Shown piece after piece: positions 1 through 6,602 of a stretch of DNA of 7,226 bases. The notes under the pieces are model-generated. The model saw nothing but the letters and a program-made list of their open reading frames with translations, was not told the origin of the DNA and did not search any database. Numbering within the stretch: position 1 is the first letter of the stretch; each line of letters starts with the position of its first letter. Source of the DNA: Planktotalea sp. (lineage in GTDB: Bacteria > Pseudomonadota > Alphaproteobacteria > Rhodobacterales > Rhodobacteraceae); the NCBI GenBank assembly GCA_024645145.1, contig JAHEGL010000044.1, positions 1-7,226 of the forward strand. Reading direction: 5' to 3'. The position numbers and the translations under genes are program-made.

Positions 1-1
1 G

Positions 2-397
2 GTCTCTGTTTCGCTCTCTACGGCACTGGCGTCGCGGCTTGTGGATCGCTCTTTCTTTTTAACCCAGTTAGAGCGGCGCAATATTCATCTGGCGGCGGGA
101 CCGCAGGCATACCTGCTGGCGATGTTCCGCGTCGCGGGTGTCATGCGCAAAGCAGATGACGATATAGATGAGGACGCATGTTGGGCGATGATTGGCGATG
201 GGGTCTATGTGGATGGAAATGCGACCCTTGAAGCAGCGATGCCGATTTTTGACAAATCAGCAGTTGTTTTCATCCCTGTCGTGACTTTGTCAGGGGAGGG
301 GCAAGCACCAAAACTCTTGGGTGCATTGTACCATGTTGATGCGCTCAAGGCGTATAATCGTGCGCTGGCTGCAACGGCTGCAGAAGAACACAGTTAG
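2..397 (+). CDS. ClC-type chloride channel, C-terminal part (5' end outside window)
   Basis: This is the last 131 codons of a plus-strand gene, open from the left edge to the TAG at 395-397. The first ~15 residues (VSVSLSTALASRL) resemble the end of the last ClC membrane helix. The stretch DRSFFLTQLERRNIHL, then AGPQAYLLAMFR, is the usual link from the channel core to the cytoplasmic regulatory part in alphaproteobacterial ClC proteins. The remainder, from about GVYVDGNATLEAAMPIF to LLGALYHVDALKAYNRAL, has the beta-alpha pattern of a CBS domain, which in this family senses ligands or tunes gating. ClC proteins move chloride across the inner membrane as channels or Cl-/H+ exchangers; the residues that would separate these lie upstream and cannot be seen. 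GTG at 41 could be read as a start, but the coding frame clearly continues upstream of it. The gene converges on the DUF427 gene with 13 nt between stop codons and no obvious terminator hairpin. Confidence 0.85.
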   Translation, partial: VSVSLSTALASRLVDRSFFLTQLERRNIHLAAGPQAYLLAMFRVAGVMRKADDDIDEDACWAMIGDGVYVDGNATLEAAMPIFDKSAVVFIPVVTLSGEGQAPKLLGALYHVDALKAYNRALAATAAEEHS

Positions 398-410
398 CGA
401 TTATCGGGAC

Positions 411-752
411 TTAGAGATGTTCGATAGCGACTTCGTCACTGTCTGCAAAGGCCAGATATTCTTTGATTTCACTGACATTTTCGATGGGATTTTCATACGA
501 CCAAACGACATCGGCTATCGTTTTGCTTTTTGTGATGATGGAAAAATACGATGCATCGCCTTTGTGAGGGCAGTGCGTGGTCGTTTCAGATCTGTCTAGA
601 AAGGCCATCGCAATATCACCGCGCGGGAAGTAGAGCACTGGGGCTAATTTGCCTTCGCTCAATTCCAAAACACTTTCGCTTTCGCCCAAAACAGCACCAC
701 CCGCACGGACCACGTATAAACCTTTAACGTTGCGAATGCGAATATCTGTCAT
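411..752 (-). CDS. DUF427 family protein
   Basis: A complete 113-residue protein that I recognise as DUF427 (PF04248), a small single-domain family of unsettled function. Supporting features are an N-terminal beta-rich half containing VVRAGGAVLGESESVLEL, then YFPRGDIAMAFLDRSET, the hallmark THCPHKGDASYF at residues 59-70, the VVWSYENPIENVSEIKEYLAF segment (split here by family pattern, residues ~82-102), and an ending of the usual kind, VAIEHL. Length is normal for the family and there is no signal peptide or membrane segment, so it should be cytoplasmic. The ATG at 752-750 follows an AGAGG Shine-Dalgarno with a 7-nt spacer. It starts 30 nt after the pepP stop and is probably the last gene of the cobS-cobT-pepP transcript. 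Nothing in the sequence ties it to cobalamin synthesis, so the shared transcript may be incidental. Confidence 0.88.
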   Translation of the reverse strand: MTDIRIRNVKGLYVVRAGGAVLGESESVLELSEGKLAPVLYFPRGDIAMAFLDRSETTTHCPHKGDASYFSIITKSKTIADVVWSYENPIENVSEIKEYLAFADSDEVAIEHL

Positions 753-782
753 GGGTATACCTCTTGCTAAGTGAGTACCCAG

Positions 783-2579
783 TTATAGCGCAATGGTCGC
801 GTTCTCCAACCAATTTTGTGCGTCATGAGAGAGTTTGCCGCTCAGTTTCGTGCGGCATTGCGCGTGATAGCTGTTGATCCAATCGATTTCTGCTTTGCTC
901 AGCATCTCTTTGCGGATCAAACGGCGATCTAGCGGGACATAGGTCAGTGTCTCGAAATCATACATCGCACGGTGCGCGTCTCCGCCTTTGGGAGTCTGGG
1001 CGCTGCGTACAACACAAAGGTTTTCGATCCGAATGCCAAACGCGCCTTCACGGTAATAGCCGGGTTCATTGGACAAGATCATGCCCGGTTCCAGCGGGAT
1101 CTCACTCACACGTGACAGACGCTGCGGGCCCTCATGGACGCCAAGGAAATGACCGACGCCGTGACCGACGCCATGATCAAAATCCTGTCCAGCGAGCCAA
1201 AGTGGCATCCGCGCGGCCATTTCGATATCGCGCCCTGCAAGCCCCTTGGGCCAGCGCATGCGCGACATTGCGATCATCCCTTGCAACACCCGTGTGAAAG
1301 CGGTGCTTTCTTCAACGCCGACCGTGCCAATCGCAATGGTTCGCGTGATGTCGGTAGTACCATTGAGGTACTGCCCACCACTGTCGAGCACCAACAGATC
1401 ACCGTCTTGTAAAGTGCGCGCAGTGTCATGGGTGACTCGGTAGTGCATGATGGCACCGTTGGGACCAGCACCCGAGATCGCATAAAAGCTAATGTCTTGT
1501 AAGGCGTTGGTATTGCGCCTTTTTTGTTCAAGCTGTGTGACAACATCAATCTCTGTGGCGCTACCGCTCGGTTGTTGATCAAGCCAGCACAGCAGTTCGC
1601 ACATGGCGGTGGCATCGGTGATGTGCGCATCGCGTGTGCCTGCGATTTCAACATCGTTCTTGCGCGCTTTGGGAAGCACACAGGGTTCTGAGCCGTAGGT
1701 GATTTCAGCGGAACCGCTGCCAAGAGCGTCGATCACCGCAACAGGAACAGAGGTTTTGTCACAGCGGATCTTACCGGTGAGCCCAGCAAGCGCATTTAGA
1801 AACTCTTCGGGCGTTAAAACATCGATTGCAGGATCGAGGGTCAGGTTTTTGATCTTTTCGGGTGCGATGAACAGGGCGACGCCGGCGTCTGCCCGTAAAA
1901 TGGCAAACCCGTGAACCAGCGGTGTTTTGGAAACATCATTACCGCGAATATTGAGCAGCCAGCATAGGCTGTCGGGCAGGGTTATAACGGCGGCGGCCTC
2001 ATTGTGCTCATTCAGATCAACGGCGCAATCGGCGCGTTTGTCGGAAGAGGTCTTTCCAGCATACTCAATGTGGTAGTCAAAGGCGGCGGTCATTGGGGGC
2101 GCTGGCTGATCGTCCCAAATCACATCCACAAGGTTATTGCATGGGCGCAATGTGATGTTGTTATTGGCGAGTGCCTTCTCATGAGTTTCGAGCTGTCCTT
2201 GTGTCATTAGCCAAGGGTCAAAGCCGACGATACCACCATTTGGCAATTGCTCGATCAGCCATGATGCGAGGGAGGTTTCAGGCCAAGGCACAGGTGTGTA
2301 ATGTGCCAGATCAACTTGGGATTTTACCTGTGTTCGGTATCGCCCATCGATGAAAACGCCTGCGCTATTGAGTAAAGCACAGCAAAAGCCGGCAGAGCCA
2401 GTGAACCCTGTTAGCCACTGAAGTCGTTCATCATGGGGGGCCACATATTCGCCTTGATGGGCGTCCGCGCGCGGGACGATAAAGCCATCGAAATTTTCTT
2501 GCACCAACTGTTTGCGCAGGTTGGCAAGGCGGGCAGGGCCGTGTTCTGGGGTGCTGGTCGTATCAAAGCTTTGGAACAT
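783..2579 (-). CDS. pepP: Xaa-Pro aminopeptidase, long M24B form
   Basis: A 598-residue cytoplasmic metallopeptidase that removes an N-terminal residue preceding proline. It has the long three-domain architecture of eukaryotic cytosolic APP1, which is common in alphaproteobacteria, rather than the ~440-residue E. coli PepP form. A creatinase-like N-terminal domain spans ~17-150 (DGFIVPRADAHQGEY, LTGFTGSAG), a second non-catalytic domain ~160-310, the pita-bread catalytic domain ~313-530, and a C-terminal M24 tail ~535-598 (FETLTYVPLDRRLI). All five expected metal ligands are present: D399 (VLDSGG), D410 (TTDITRT), H473 (HGVGHGVGH), E505 (SNEPGYY) and E519 (IRIEN). H379, H469 and H482 match the conserved active-site histidines of the APP1 group, so the enzyme should be active. 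GGAGG sits 5 nt before the ATG, but it lies inside a predicted hairpin (2581-2612). The gene lies 48 nt after cobT. Its symbol follows common usage and it is not an E. coli PepP orthologue in the strict sense. Confidence 0.93.
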   Translation of the reverse strand: MFQSFDTTSTPEHGPARLANLRKQLVQENFDGFIVPRADAHQGEYVAPHDERLQWLTGFTGSAGFCCALLNSAGVFIDGRYRTQVKSQVDLAHYTPVPWPETSLASWLIEQLPNGGIVGFDPWLMTQGQLETHEKALANNNITLRPCNNLVDVIWDDQPAPPMTAAFDYHIEYAGKTSSDKRADCAVDLNEHNEAAAVITLPDSLCWLLNIRGNDVSKTPLVHGFAILRADAGVALFIAPEKIKNLTLDPAIDVLTPEEFLNALAGLTGKIRCDKTSVPVAVIDALGSGSAEITYGSEPCVLPKARKNDVEIAGTRDAHITDATAMCELLCWLDQQPSGSATEIDVVTQLEQKRRNTNALQDISFYAISGAGPNGAIMHYRVTHDTARTLQDGDLLVLDSGGQYLNGTTDITRTIAIGTVGVEESTAFTRVLQGMIAMSRMRWPKGLAGRDIEMAARMPLWLAGQDFDHGVGHGVGHFLGVHEGPQRLSRVSEIPLEPGMILSNEPGYYREGAFGIRIENLCVVRSAQTPKGGDAHRAMYDFETLTYVPLDRRLIRKEMLSKAEIDWINSYHAQCRTKLSGKLSHDAQNWLENATIAL

Positions 2580-2580
2580 T

Positions 2581-2612
2581 GCGGCCTCCGTGAGTTTGGC
2601 TCACAGGACCGC
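2581..2612 (-). promoter_or_regulatory. Hairpin covering the pepP ribosome-binding site
   Basis: Read on the minus strand, the cobT-pepP gap holds an imperfect stem-loop: GCGG-(T)-CCT-GTGAG, loop CCAAA, then CTCAC-(GG)-AGG-CCGC, ending one base before the pepP ATG. It has twelve canonical pairs with a 1-nt bulge on one side and a 2-nt bulge on the other. The 3' arm contains the GGAGG Shine-Dalgarno, so the fold would hide it from the ribosome unless translation of cobT (stop at 2630-2628, 15 nt upstream of the stem) or something else opens it. There is no U-tract, so it does not look like a terminator. Pairing was worked out by eye; function is inferred. Confidence 0.4.
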
Positions 2613-2627
2613 AAAGCTTGGCTTGGG

Positions 2628-4505
2628 TCAACCGACTTTGCGCATTCCCATGACACGCGCGCGCGCACGTGGGTCACTATCAAAGAGCGCTGCTAGCTGT
2701 TCAGTCATCGCACCTGCAAGCTGTTCAACGTCGGTGATGGTCACCGCGCGTTCATAATAGCGCGTTACATCATGACCGATACCAATCGCGAGCAGTTCAA
2801 CCGCGCGCTTTTTCTCGACCATGGCGATTACGTCACGCAGGTGTTTTTCCAAGTAATTTGCGGGGTTTACCGACAATGTGCTGTCATCAACTGGCGCGCC
2901 ATCAGAGATCACCATCAAGATTTTACGCGCCTCAGGGCGACCTGCCATGCGGCGGTGCGCCCACTCGAGTGCTTCTCCGTCGATGTTTTCTTTCAGCAGC
3001 CCTTCTTTCATCATCAAGCCCAAGTTCGGGCGAGAGCGGCGCCAAGGGCTGTCGGCGCTTTTGTATATGATGTGACGCAAGTCATTCAGGCGGCCGGGTT
3101 GTTGTTCGCGGCCCGCATTTAGCCACGCCTCACGCGATTGCCCGCCTTTCCAAGCGCGTGTCGTGAAACCAAGGATTTCGACCTTCACATTGCAGCGCTC
3201 AAGCGTGCGCGCGAGAACATCAGCGCAAATCGCGGCGATGGAAATCGGGCGGCCCCGCATAGAGCCGGAGTTGTCCAAGAGCAGCGTCACGATGGTATCG
3301 CGGAACTCTGTATCTTTTTCGACCTTAAAGCTTAGCGGCGTTGTTGGATTTGCAACAACGCGCGCAAGGCGGCCCGCATCGAGCGTGCCTTCCTCAAGAT
3401 CAAACTCCCAAGAGCGGTTTTGCTGCGCTTGCAGACGGCGTTGAAGTTTATTCGCGAGGCGTGAAACGGCACCTTTGAGCGGCTCTAGCTGCTGATCAAG
3501 GTAGGCACGCAGGCGCTCTAGCTCGATCGGTTCAGCCAAGTCCTCGGCGCGCACTTCTTCATCATATTGCGTGTCATAGACCTGATAATTCGGGTCCGCG
3601 TCAGAAATTGGCTGCGGCTGTGGTGGTTCAAGCGGGGCTTCGCCTTCTGGCATCTCTGCCTCATCGCCCATCTCTTGCTCGGACACATCGTCCATAGAAA
3701 CTTGGGCCTGCGAGGCGTCTTGTTGCTCTTCTTGGCTTTGCTCGGCAGAAGCGTCATCCGCCTCTTCGCCTTCGTCGTCTTGGCCCGTGCTATCGGGTTC
3801 GTTCTCGTCCTCGCCGCTTTCTTCCGCATCGTCTTGAGCGTCATCATCAATATCGTCAGGGTCATCGCCAAGCTGATCGCCATAGCCCAGCTCTTGGATC
3901 AACTGACGGGACAGCTTTGCAAAGGCCGCTTGATCGTCCAGTAACGCGTCAATATCGTTGAGCGTGTCACCTGCGTTTTGCTCTATAAACCCTTTCCATA
4001 GGTTCATCACATTCTGCGCGCCTTCTGGAAGATCACGCCCAGTGGCAAGGTGGCGCACGAGATAGCCAGCGGCGGTGGCAAGAGGGGCGTCTGCGGCTTC
4101 CTTGATTTGATCGTACCCTTTGCGCAGGGCTTCATTGCCGATTTTGGCGTCGATGTTGCCAGCCGTTCCAGGCATATCGCGCGCGCCCATCGCTTCGCAG
4201 CGCGCAGTCTCCATGGCGTCATAAAGCTCGCGTGCCACTTCCCCTTGCGGGACATAGCGCGAATGCGTGCTGCCATCGTGGAACTTACGGTGCATCGCCA
4301 GCGCGTCAGCGGTGCCGCGCGCGATCAGAACTTCTTCGCGGGTCATGCGACGGCTGACTTGGGGCAAGCGCATCGTGTCGCCAGACACGCCGGAAGGATC
4401 GACGGTGTAGGTTACGGACAAGTCGGGATCATTCGCCATGACTTTGGTTGCTTCAGCCAAGGCTTTTTTGAAAGGGTCCGCTGGATTGTCGTTGTTCGTT
4501 GCCAT
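2628..4505 (-). CDS. cobT: Aerobic cobaltochelatase subunit CobT
   Basis: CobT is the MIDAS-domain partner of the AAA+ subunit CobS. With CobN they form the ATP-dependent cobaltochelatase that inserts Co2+ into hydrogenobyrinic acid a,c-diamide in the aerobic cobalamin pathway. Numbering from the upstream GTG at 4511, the protein has an N-terminal family domain (~10-210), a long acidic low-complexity linker (~212-290, rich in D and E, as is typical of CobT), a conserved helical segment (~320-365, [18 protein letters not shown] with [17 protein letters not shown]), and a C-terminal von Willebrand A/MIDAS domain (~400-615). The MIDAS DxSGS is D413-S417 ([11 protein letters not shown]), with further metal-site candidates T450 and D537 (ISDGAP). 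I chose ATG at 4505 (625 aa) over GTG at 4511 (627 aa) because the AGAAG Shine-Dalgarno is 9 nt from the ATG but only 3 nt from the GTG. It lies 67 nt after cobS in the same direction. No frame damage is seen. Not the NaMN:DMB phosphoribosyltransferase that shares the symbol in enterobacteria. Confidence 0.96.
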   Translation of the reverse strand: MATNNDNPADPFKKALAEATKVMANDPDLSVTYTVDPSGVSGDTMRLPQVSRRMTREEVLIARGTADALAMHRKFHDGSTHSRYVPQGEVARELYDAMETARCEAMGARDMPGTAGNIDAKIGNEALRKGYDQIKEAADAPLATAAGYLVRHLATGRDLPEGAQNVMNLWKGFIEQNAGDTLNDIDALLDDQAAFAKLSRQLIQELGYGDQLGDDPDDIDDDAQDDAEESGEDENEPDSTGQDDEGEEADDASAEQSQEEQQDASQAQVSMDDVSEQEMGDEAEMPEGEAPLEPPQPQPISDADPNYQVYDTQYDEEVRAEDLAEPIELERLRAYLDQQLEPLKGAVSRLANKLQRRLQAQQNRSWEFDLEEGTLDAGRLARVVANPTTPLSFKVEKDTEFRDTIVTLLLDNSGSMRGRPISIAAICADVLARTLERCNVKVEILGFTTRAWKGGQSREAWLNAGREQQPGRLNDLRHIIYKSADSPWRRSRPNLGLMMKEGLLKENIDGEALEWAHRRMAGRPEARKILMVISDGAPVDDSTLSVNPANYLEKHLRDVIAMVEKKRAVELLAIGIGHDVTRYYERAVTITDVEQLAGAMTEQLAALFDSDPRARARVMGMRKVG

Positions 4506-4530
4506 GTTCACCGTCTTCTCTGGGAGTAAA

Positions 4531-4568
4531 CGGCCCCAAGATAGGGGCCGATTTTTCTAGAAAAATCG
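4531..4568 (-). repeat. Two abutting inverted repeats between cobS and cobT
   Basis: The 67-nt cobS-cobT gap contains two perfect dyads that share two bases. One is G+C-rich, CGGCCCC and GGGGCCG separated by 6 nt (4531-4550). The other is a 20-nt perfect palindrome with arms CGATTTTTCT and AGAAAAATCG (4549-4568). In the minus-strand transcript the A/U stem comes first, then the G/C stem, followed by UUUACUCCC. Three U residues make a poor intrinsic terminator, so an mRNA-stabilising, processing or partial-attenuation element that sets the CobS:CobT ratio is more likely. A protein-binding operator is an alternative for the palindrome. Symmetry is certain; the role is not. Confidence 0.6.
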
Positions 4569-4572
4569 CGCG

Positions 4573-5559
4573 TTACGCAATCGTGAGGCTTGCAGCACTT
4601 TCTGGCAGTTCTTCGTCAAAGCAACGCTGGTAGAATTCAGCCACTGTCTGGCGCTCTAGTTCGTCACATTTGTTGAGGAAGGACAGGCGGAACGCGTAAC
4701 CGACGTTGCGGAAGATTTCCGCGTTTTGTGCCCATGCAATCACTGTACGCGGTGACATAACTGTGGAGAGGTCGCCATTCATGAAGGCGGTGCGCGTCAA
4801 ATCGGCCACTTTGACCATCTGTTTCACCGTCTTGCGGCCAGCTTCATTGTTGTAATGCGCATTCTTGGACAGAACGATCTGGCTCTCTGCATCGACACTC
4901 AGGTAGTTGAGCGTCGCAACCAGTGACCAACGGTCCATCTGGCCTTGGTTGATCTGCTGTGTACCGTGATAAAGGCCAGTCGTGTCGCCCAAACCGACTG
5001 TGTTGGCCGTCGCGAAGATGCGGAAATAAGGGTGAGGGTTAATCACTTGGTTCTGATCAAGGAGCGTTAGTTTGCCGTCCACTTCGAGAACACGCTGGAT
5101 CACGAACATCACGTCGGCGCGGCCCGCATCATACTCATCAAACACGATCGCCGTCGGATTGCGCAACGCCCAAGGCAGGATACCTTCTTGGAAATCAGTG
5201 ACTTGCTTGCCGTCTTTTAGCTTAATCGCGTCCTTACCGATCAAGTCGATACGGGAGATGTGGCTATCAAGGTTCACACGCACAGCAGGCCAGTTCAGGC
5301 GCGACGCGACTTGTTCAATGTGGGTGGATTTACCCGTTCCATGATAGCCTTGAACCATCACGCGGCGGTTGTGTGAAAACCCTGCGAGAATTGCCATCGT
5401 CGTGTCAGGATCGAACTTATAGGTGCTGTCGAGTTCTGGGACGCGATCTGTGCGATCTGCAAACCCTTTGACGACCATATCTGTATCCAGGCCAAAGACC
5501 TCGCGGACGGAGATGTCCTCGGTCGGTTTCGTGTCGATATCCAGCATCCCGTCAGCCAT
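4573..5559 (-). CDS. cobS: Aerobic cobaltochelatase subunit CobS (AAA+ ATPase)
   Basis: A complete 328-residue CobS, the ATPase that forms a ring with CobT and powers cobalt insertion by CobN in aerobic cobalamin synthesis; it is cytoplasmic. The N-terminal CobS-specific segment ([19 protein letters not shown], residues ~15-33) precedes the AAA+ core: Walker [10 protein letters not shown] (71-79), Walker B AIVFDEYD (137-144) with catalytic E142, sensor 1 N186 (ATANT), a likely arginine finger R210 (QMDRW), and a sensor-2 region MSPRT with R271. The ending [14 protein letters not shown] is typical of the family. Length and motifs are intact. ATG at 5559-5557 follows AAGGA with an 8-nt spacer; a second ATG four codons later has no better site. 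It is the first gene of the minus-strand block, so the promoter should lie in 5560-5801. I see no B12 riboswitch there. The enzyme resembles magnesium chelatase BchI in fold, but the surrounding sequence and CobT partner fix it as CobS. Confidence 0.97.
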   Translation of the reverse strand: MADGMLDIDTKPTEDISVREVFGLDTDMVVKGFADRTDRVPELDSTYKFDPDTTMAILAGFSHNRRVMVQGYHGTGKSTHIEQVASRLNWPAVRVNLDSHISRIDLIGKDAIKLKDGKQVTDFQEGILPWALRNPTAIVFDEYDAGRADVMFVIQRVLEVDGKLTLLDQNQVINPHPYFRIFATANTVGLGDTTGLYHGTQQINQGQMDRWSLVATLNYLSVDAESQIVLSKNAHYNNEAGRKTVKQMVKVADLTRTAFMNGDLSTVMSPRTVIAWAQNAEIFRNVGYAFRLSFLNKCDELERQTVAEFYQRCFDEELPESAASLTIA

Positions 5560-5801
5560 CTGTTTTGTCCTTCGTGTTATGCGCTTTGCGCACCCGCATT
5601 ATCTACTTTGAGTGGTGCAACATATCGCGGGTAAGGACAAGGGGAAGGGCTGGGGAAAAACAAACCTTGCAAAATGACGTTCGGGCGTTTTTCGTTTTCG
5701 AGAAACCAGAGCCTGTCGACGCCTGATGCGCGCTGAGTTTTGACATAGTCTACATCGTGCGAAAGACTGCGATAATCCTGCAAAGGCGGAGCCTGAGACG
5801 A
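5560..5801. other. Divergent intergenic region between cobS and the anti-sigma gene
   Basis: No convincing gene is seen in these 242 nt. Short open frames exist on both strands but lack family resemblance or a ribosome-binding site. The region should carry the cobS-block promoter (minus strand) and, if it survives, a promoter for the anti-sigma-msrB pair (plus strand). Weak hints only: on the minus strand TAGATAAT (5607-5600) could be a -10 element but has no good -35; on the plus strand TTGACA (5740-5745) is a perfect -35 hexamer, but only AAGACT lies 17 nt downstream. The arms AGTCT (5747-5751) and AGACT (5764-5768) form a small dyad next to it. A G-run cluster lies at 5629-5655. An ECF sigma gene would be expected just upstream of the anti-sigma gene and is not there. 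Confidence 0.6.
5629..5655 (+). other. Cluster of four G-runs (possible G-quadruplex)
   Basis: Four runs of three or four G occur on the plus strand: GGG (5629-5631), GGGG (5641-5644), GGG (5647-5649) and GGGG (5652-5655), with linkers of 9, 2 and 2 nt. The pattern could form a G-quadruplex in the plus-strand DNA, which is the template for the cobS leader; the first linker is longer than the strict seven-base limit. The corresponding cobS leader RNA would be a C-rich tract. The runs are seen directly; folding and any regulatory role are guesses. Confidence 0.3.
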
Positions 5802-6511
5802 ATGAACGACAAAGATAACGCAGAGCCTATTGTCAGTGACGATAACGACTTGGCGCGTAAATACGTGCTTGAAGTGCTTGAGGGCGAAGCATTAAGCGCG
5901 TTTCAAGACAAGCTGAGCAGCAGCGAAACGCTACGCGCTGAGGTCGCACGGTGGCAAGAACATTTTACGGCACTTGGCATGAACATTGATGACGCAGCGC
6001 CCAATGCGACTGTTTTGGGGCACCTCAAGCGTGAGCTTTGGAGTGAAAACAAACTACCGTGGAACCGGCGCATTCGCATATGGGAGTATGCGTTGGGTGG
6101 GATCGCAGCTGCAGCGGTGGCCTTCGCAGACTTTCGTTTTGGCGACGGGCATTTGCCTGTGGCGACGGTCACGCAAGCAGAAATTATGAACGCCGCGCAA
6201 GAACCCAAGTTTCGTTTCGCACTACGCAGCGACACCGGGCTGTTGCAGATTGAACGCTTCGTTGTGCCAGCAGAAGACGGGTACGTTTTTGTCGTTTGGG
6301 GCTATGAGCGCGCGGATGCCCCTTTATTGAGATTTGGCGCTTGGCTGAAGAAGCTGTCAGTGTTCTGCGTGTCAGCGAAAGTGTTGTTACAGGGCTTAGC
6401 GCTGGTCAGAATATTGCGGTTTCTGAGGAGCAGGAAGCGGCTGCACCCTATACAACACCCAGCGCCCCATTTTTCGGCACAGCACAGTTCAGGGACGTAC
6501 AAATAGAGTGA
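5802..6511 (+). pseudogene. RskA-like anti-sigma factor, broken by one frameshift
   Basis: From ATG 5802 the protein begins MNDKDNAEPIVSDDNDLARKY and continues as an anti-sigma domain: YVLEVLEGEAL and ETLRAEVARWQEHFTAL in the cytoplasmic sigma-binding part (~20-60), a short membrane stretch WEYALGGIAAAAVAFA (~93-108), then an RskA-type extracytoplasmic domain (~125-236). No HxxxCxxC zinc motif is seen, so it is not of the ChrR/ZAS class. The frame is lost after FVVWGYERADAPLLRFGA: the physical frame runs on to a TAG at 6504-6506 with an unlikely basic tail, whereas the frame one base away encodes LAEEAVSVLRVSESVVTG and ends APFFGTAQFRDVQIE, the expected family ending (TGA 6509-6511). Adding one T at 6341-6342 restores about 236 residues. 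The upstream GTG at 5757 was rejected because it adds only a basic, family-unlike leader. Such proteins hold an ECF sigma factor at the membrane until stress releases it; that sigma gene is missing here. Confidence 0.78.
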
Positions 6512-6602
6512 TGGACAGTGTAACGCTTCTCACGCTCTTGTGCGTAACGTTGGCTTGCAAAGCTATGAGGTGGTGCGCACCTTGGTGTAAAGGAGAGTTA
6601 TT
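6512..6602 (+). other. Spacer before msrB with a coding-like trace
   Basis: This 91-nt gap shows two signs of a lost small gene. The restored anti-sigma stop overlaps a start as TGATG (6509-6513), a common translational-coupling arrangement. In another frame, 6510-6590 reads SHALVRNVGLQSYEVVRTLV before a TAA at 6588-6590 that touches the msrB Shine-Dalgarno. The two halves are in different frames, so at most this is a broken 25-30 residue gene that I cannot assign to any family. It may equally be plain spacer. Confidence 0.25.
6590..6595 (+). promoter_or_regulatory. Shine-Dalgarno of the msrB gene
   Basis: AAGGAG lies 7 nt before ATG 6603, a near-ideal ribosome-binding site. It decides the start: translation from this ATG gives MQRRHF, the beginning of a twin-arginine signal, although the frame is lost a few codons later. 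Its preservation fits either recent gene decay or sequence errors within an otherwise working gene. Confidence 0.75.

Noticed and set aside
753..780. GGGTA/TACCC arms in the pepP-DUF427 gap
   Set aside because: Five pairs around an 18-nt loop is weak and expected by chance; no U-tract for a terminator.
3567..3944. 125-codon hydrophobic plus-strand open frame
   Set aside because: It is antisense to the acidic linker of CobT; Asp/Glu codons read backwards give Val, Leu, Ile and Phe, so the apparent membrane protein is an artefact.
4050..4529. 159-codon plus-strand open frame
   Set aside because: It is antisense to the conserved N-terminal domain of CobT and extends past the cobT start; it looks like codon-bias shadow.
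5577..5783. 68-codon minus-strand open frame between cobS and the anti-sigma gene
   Set aside because: No ribosome-binding site, no family resemblance, a Pro/Ser-rich middle arising from a C-rich tract, and it occupies the space where the cobS promoter must lie.
5560..5801. Cobalamin riboswitch upstream of cobS
   Set aside because: No B12-box-like GCCACTG on the minus strand, and the leader is too short for the usual ~200-nt structure plus promoter.
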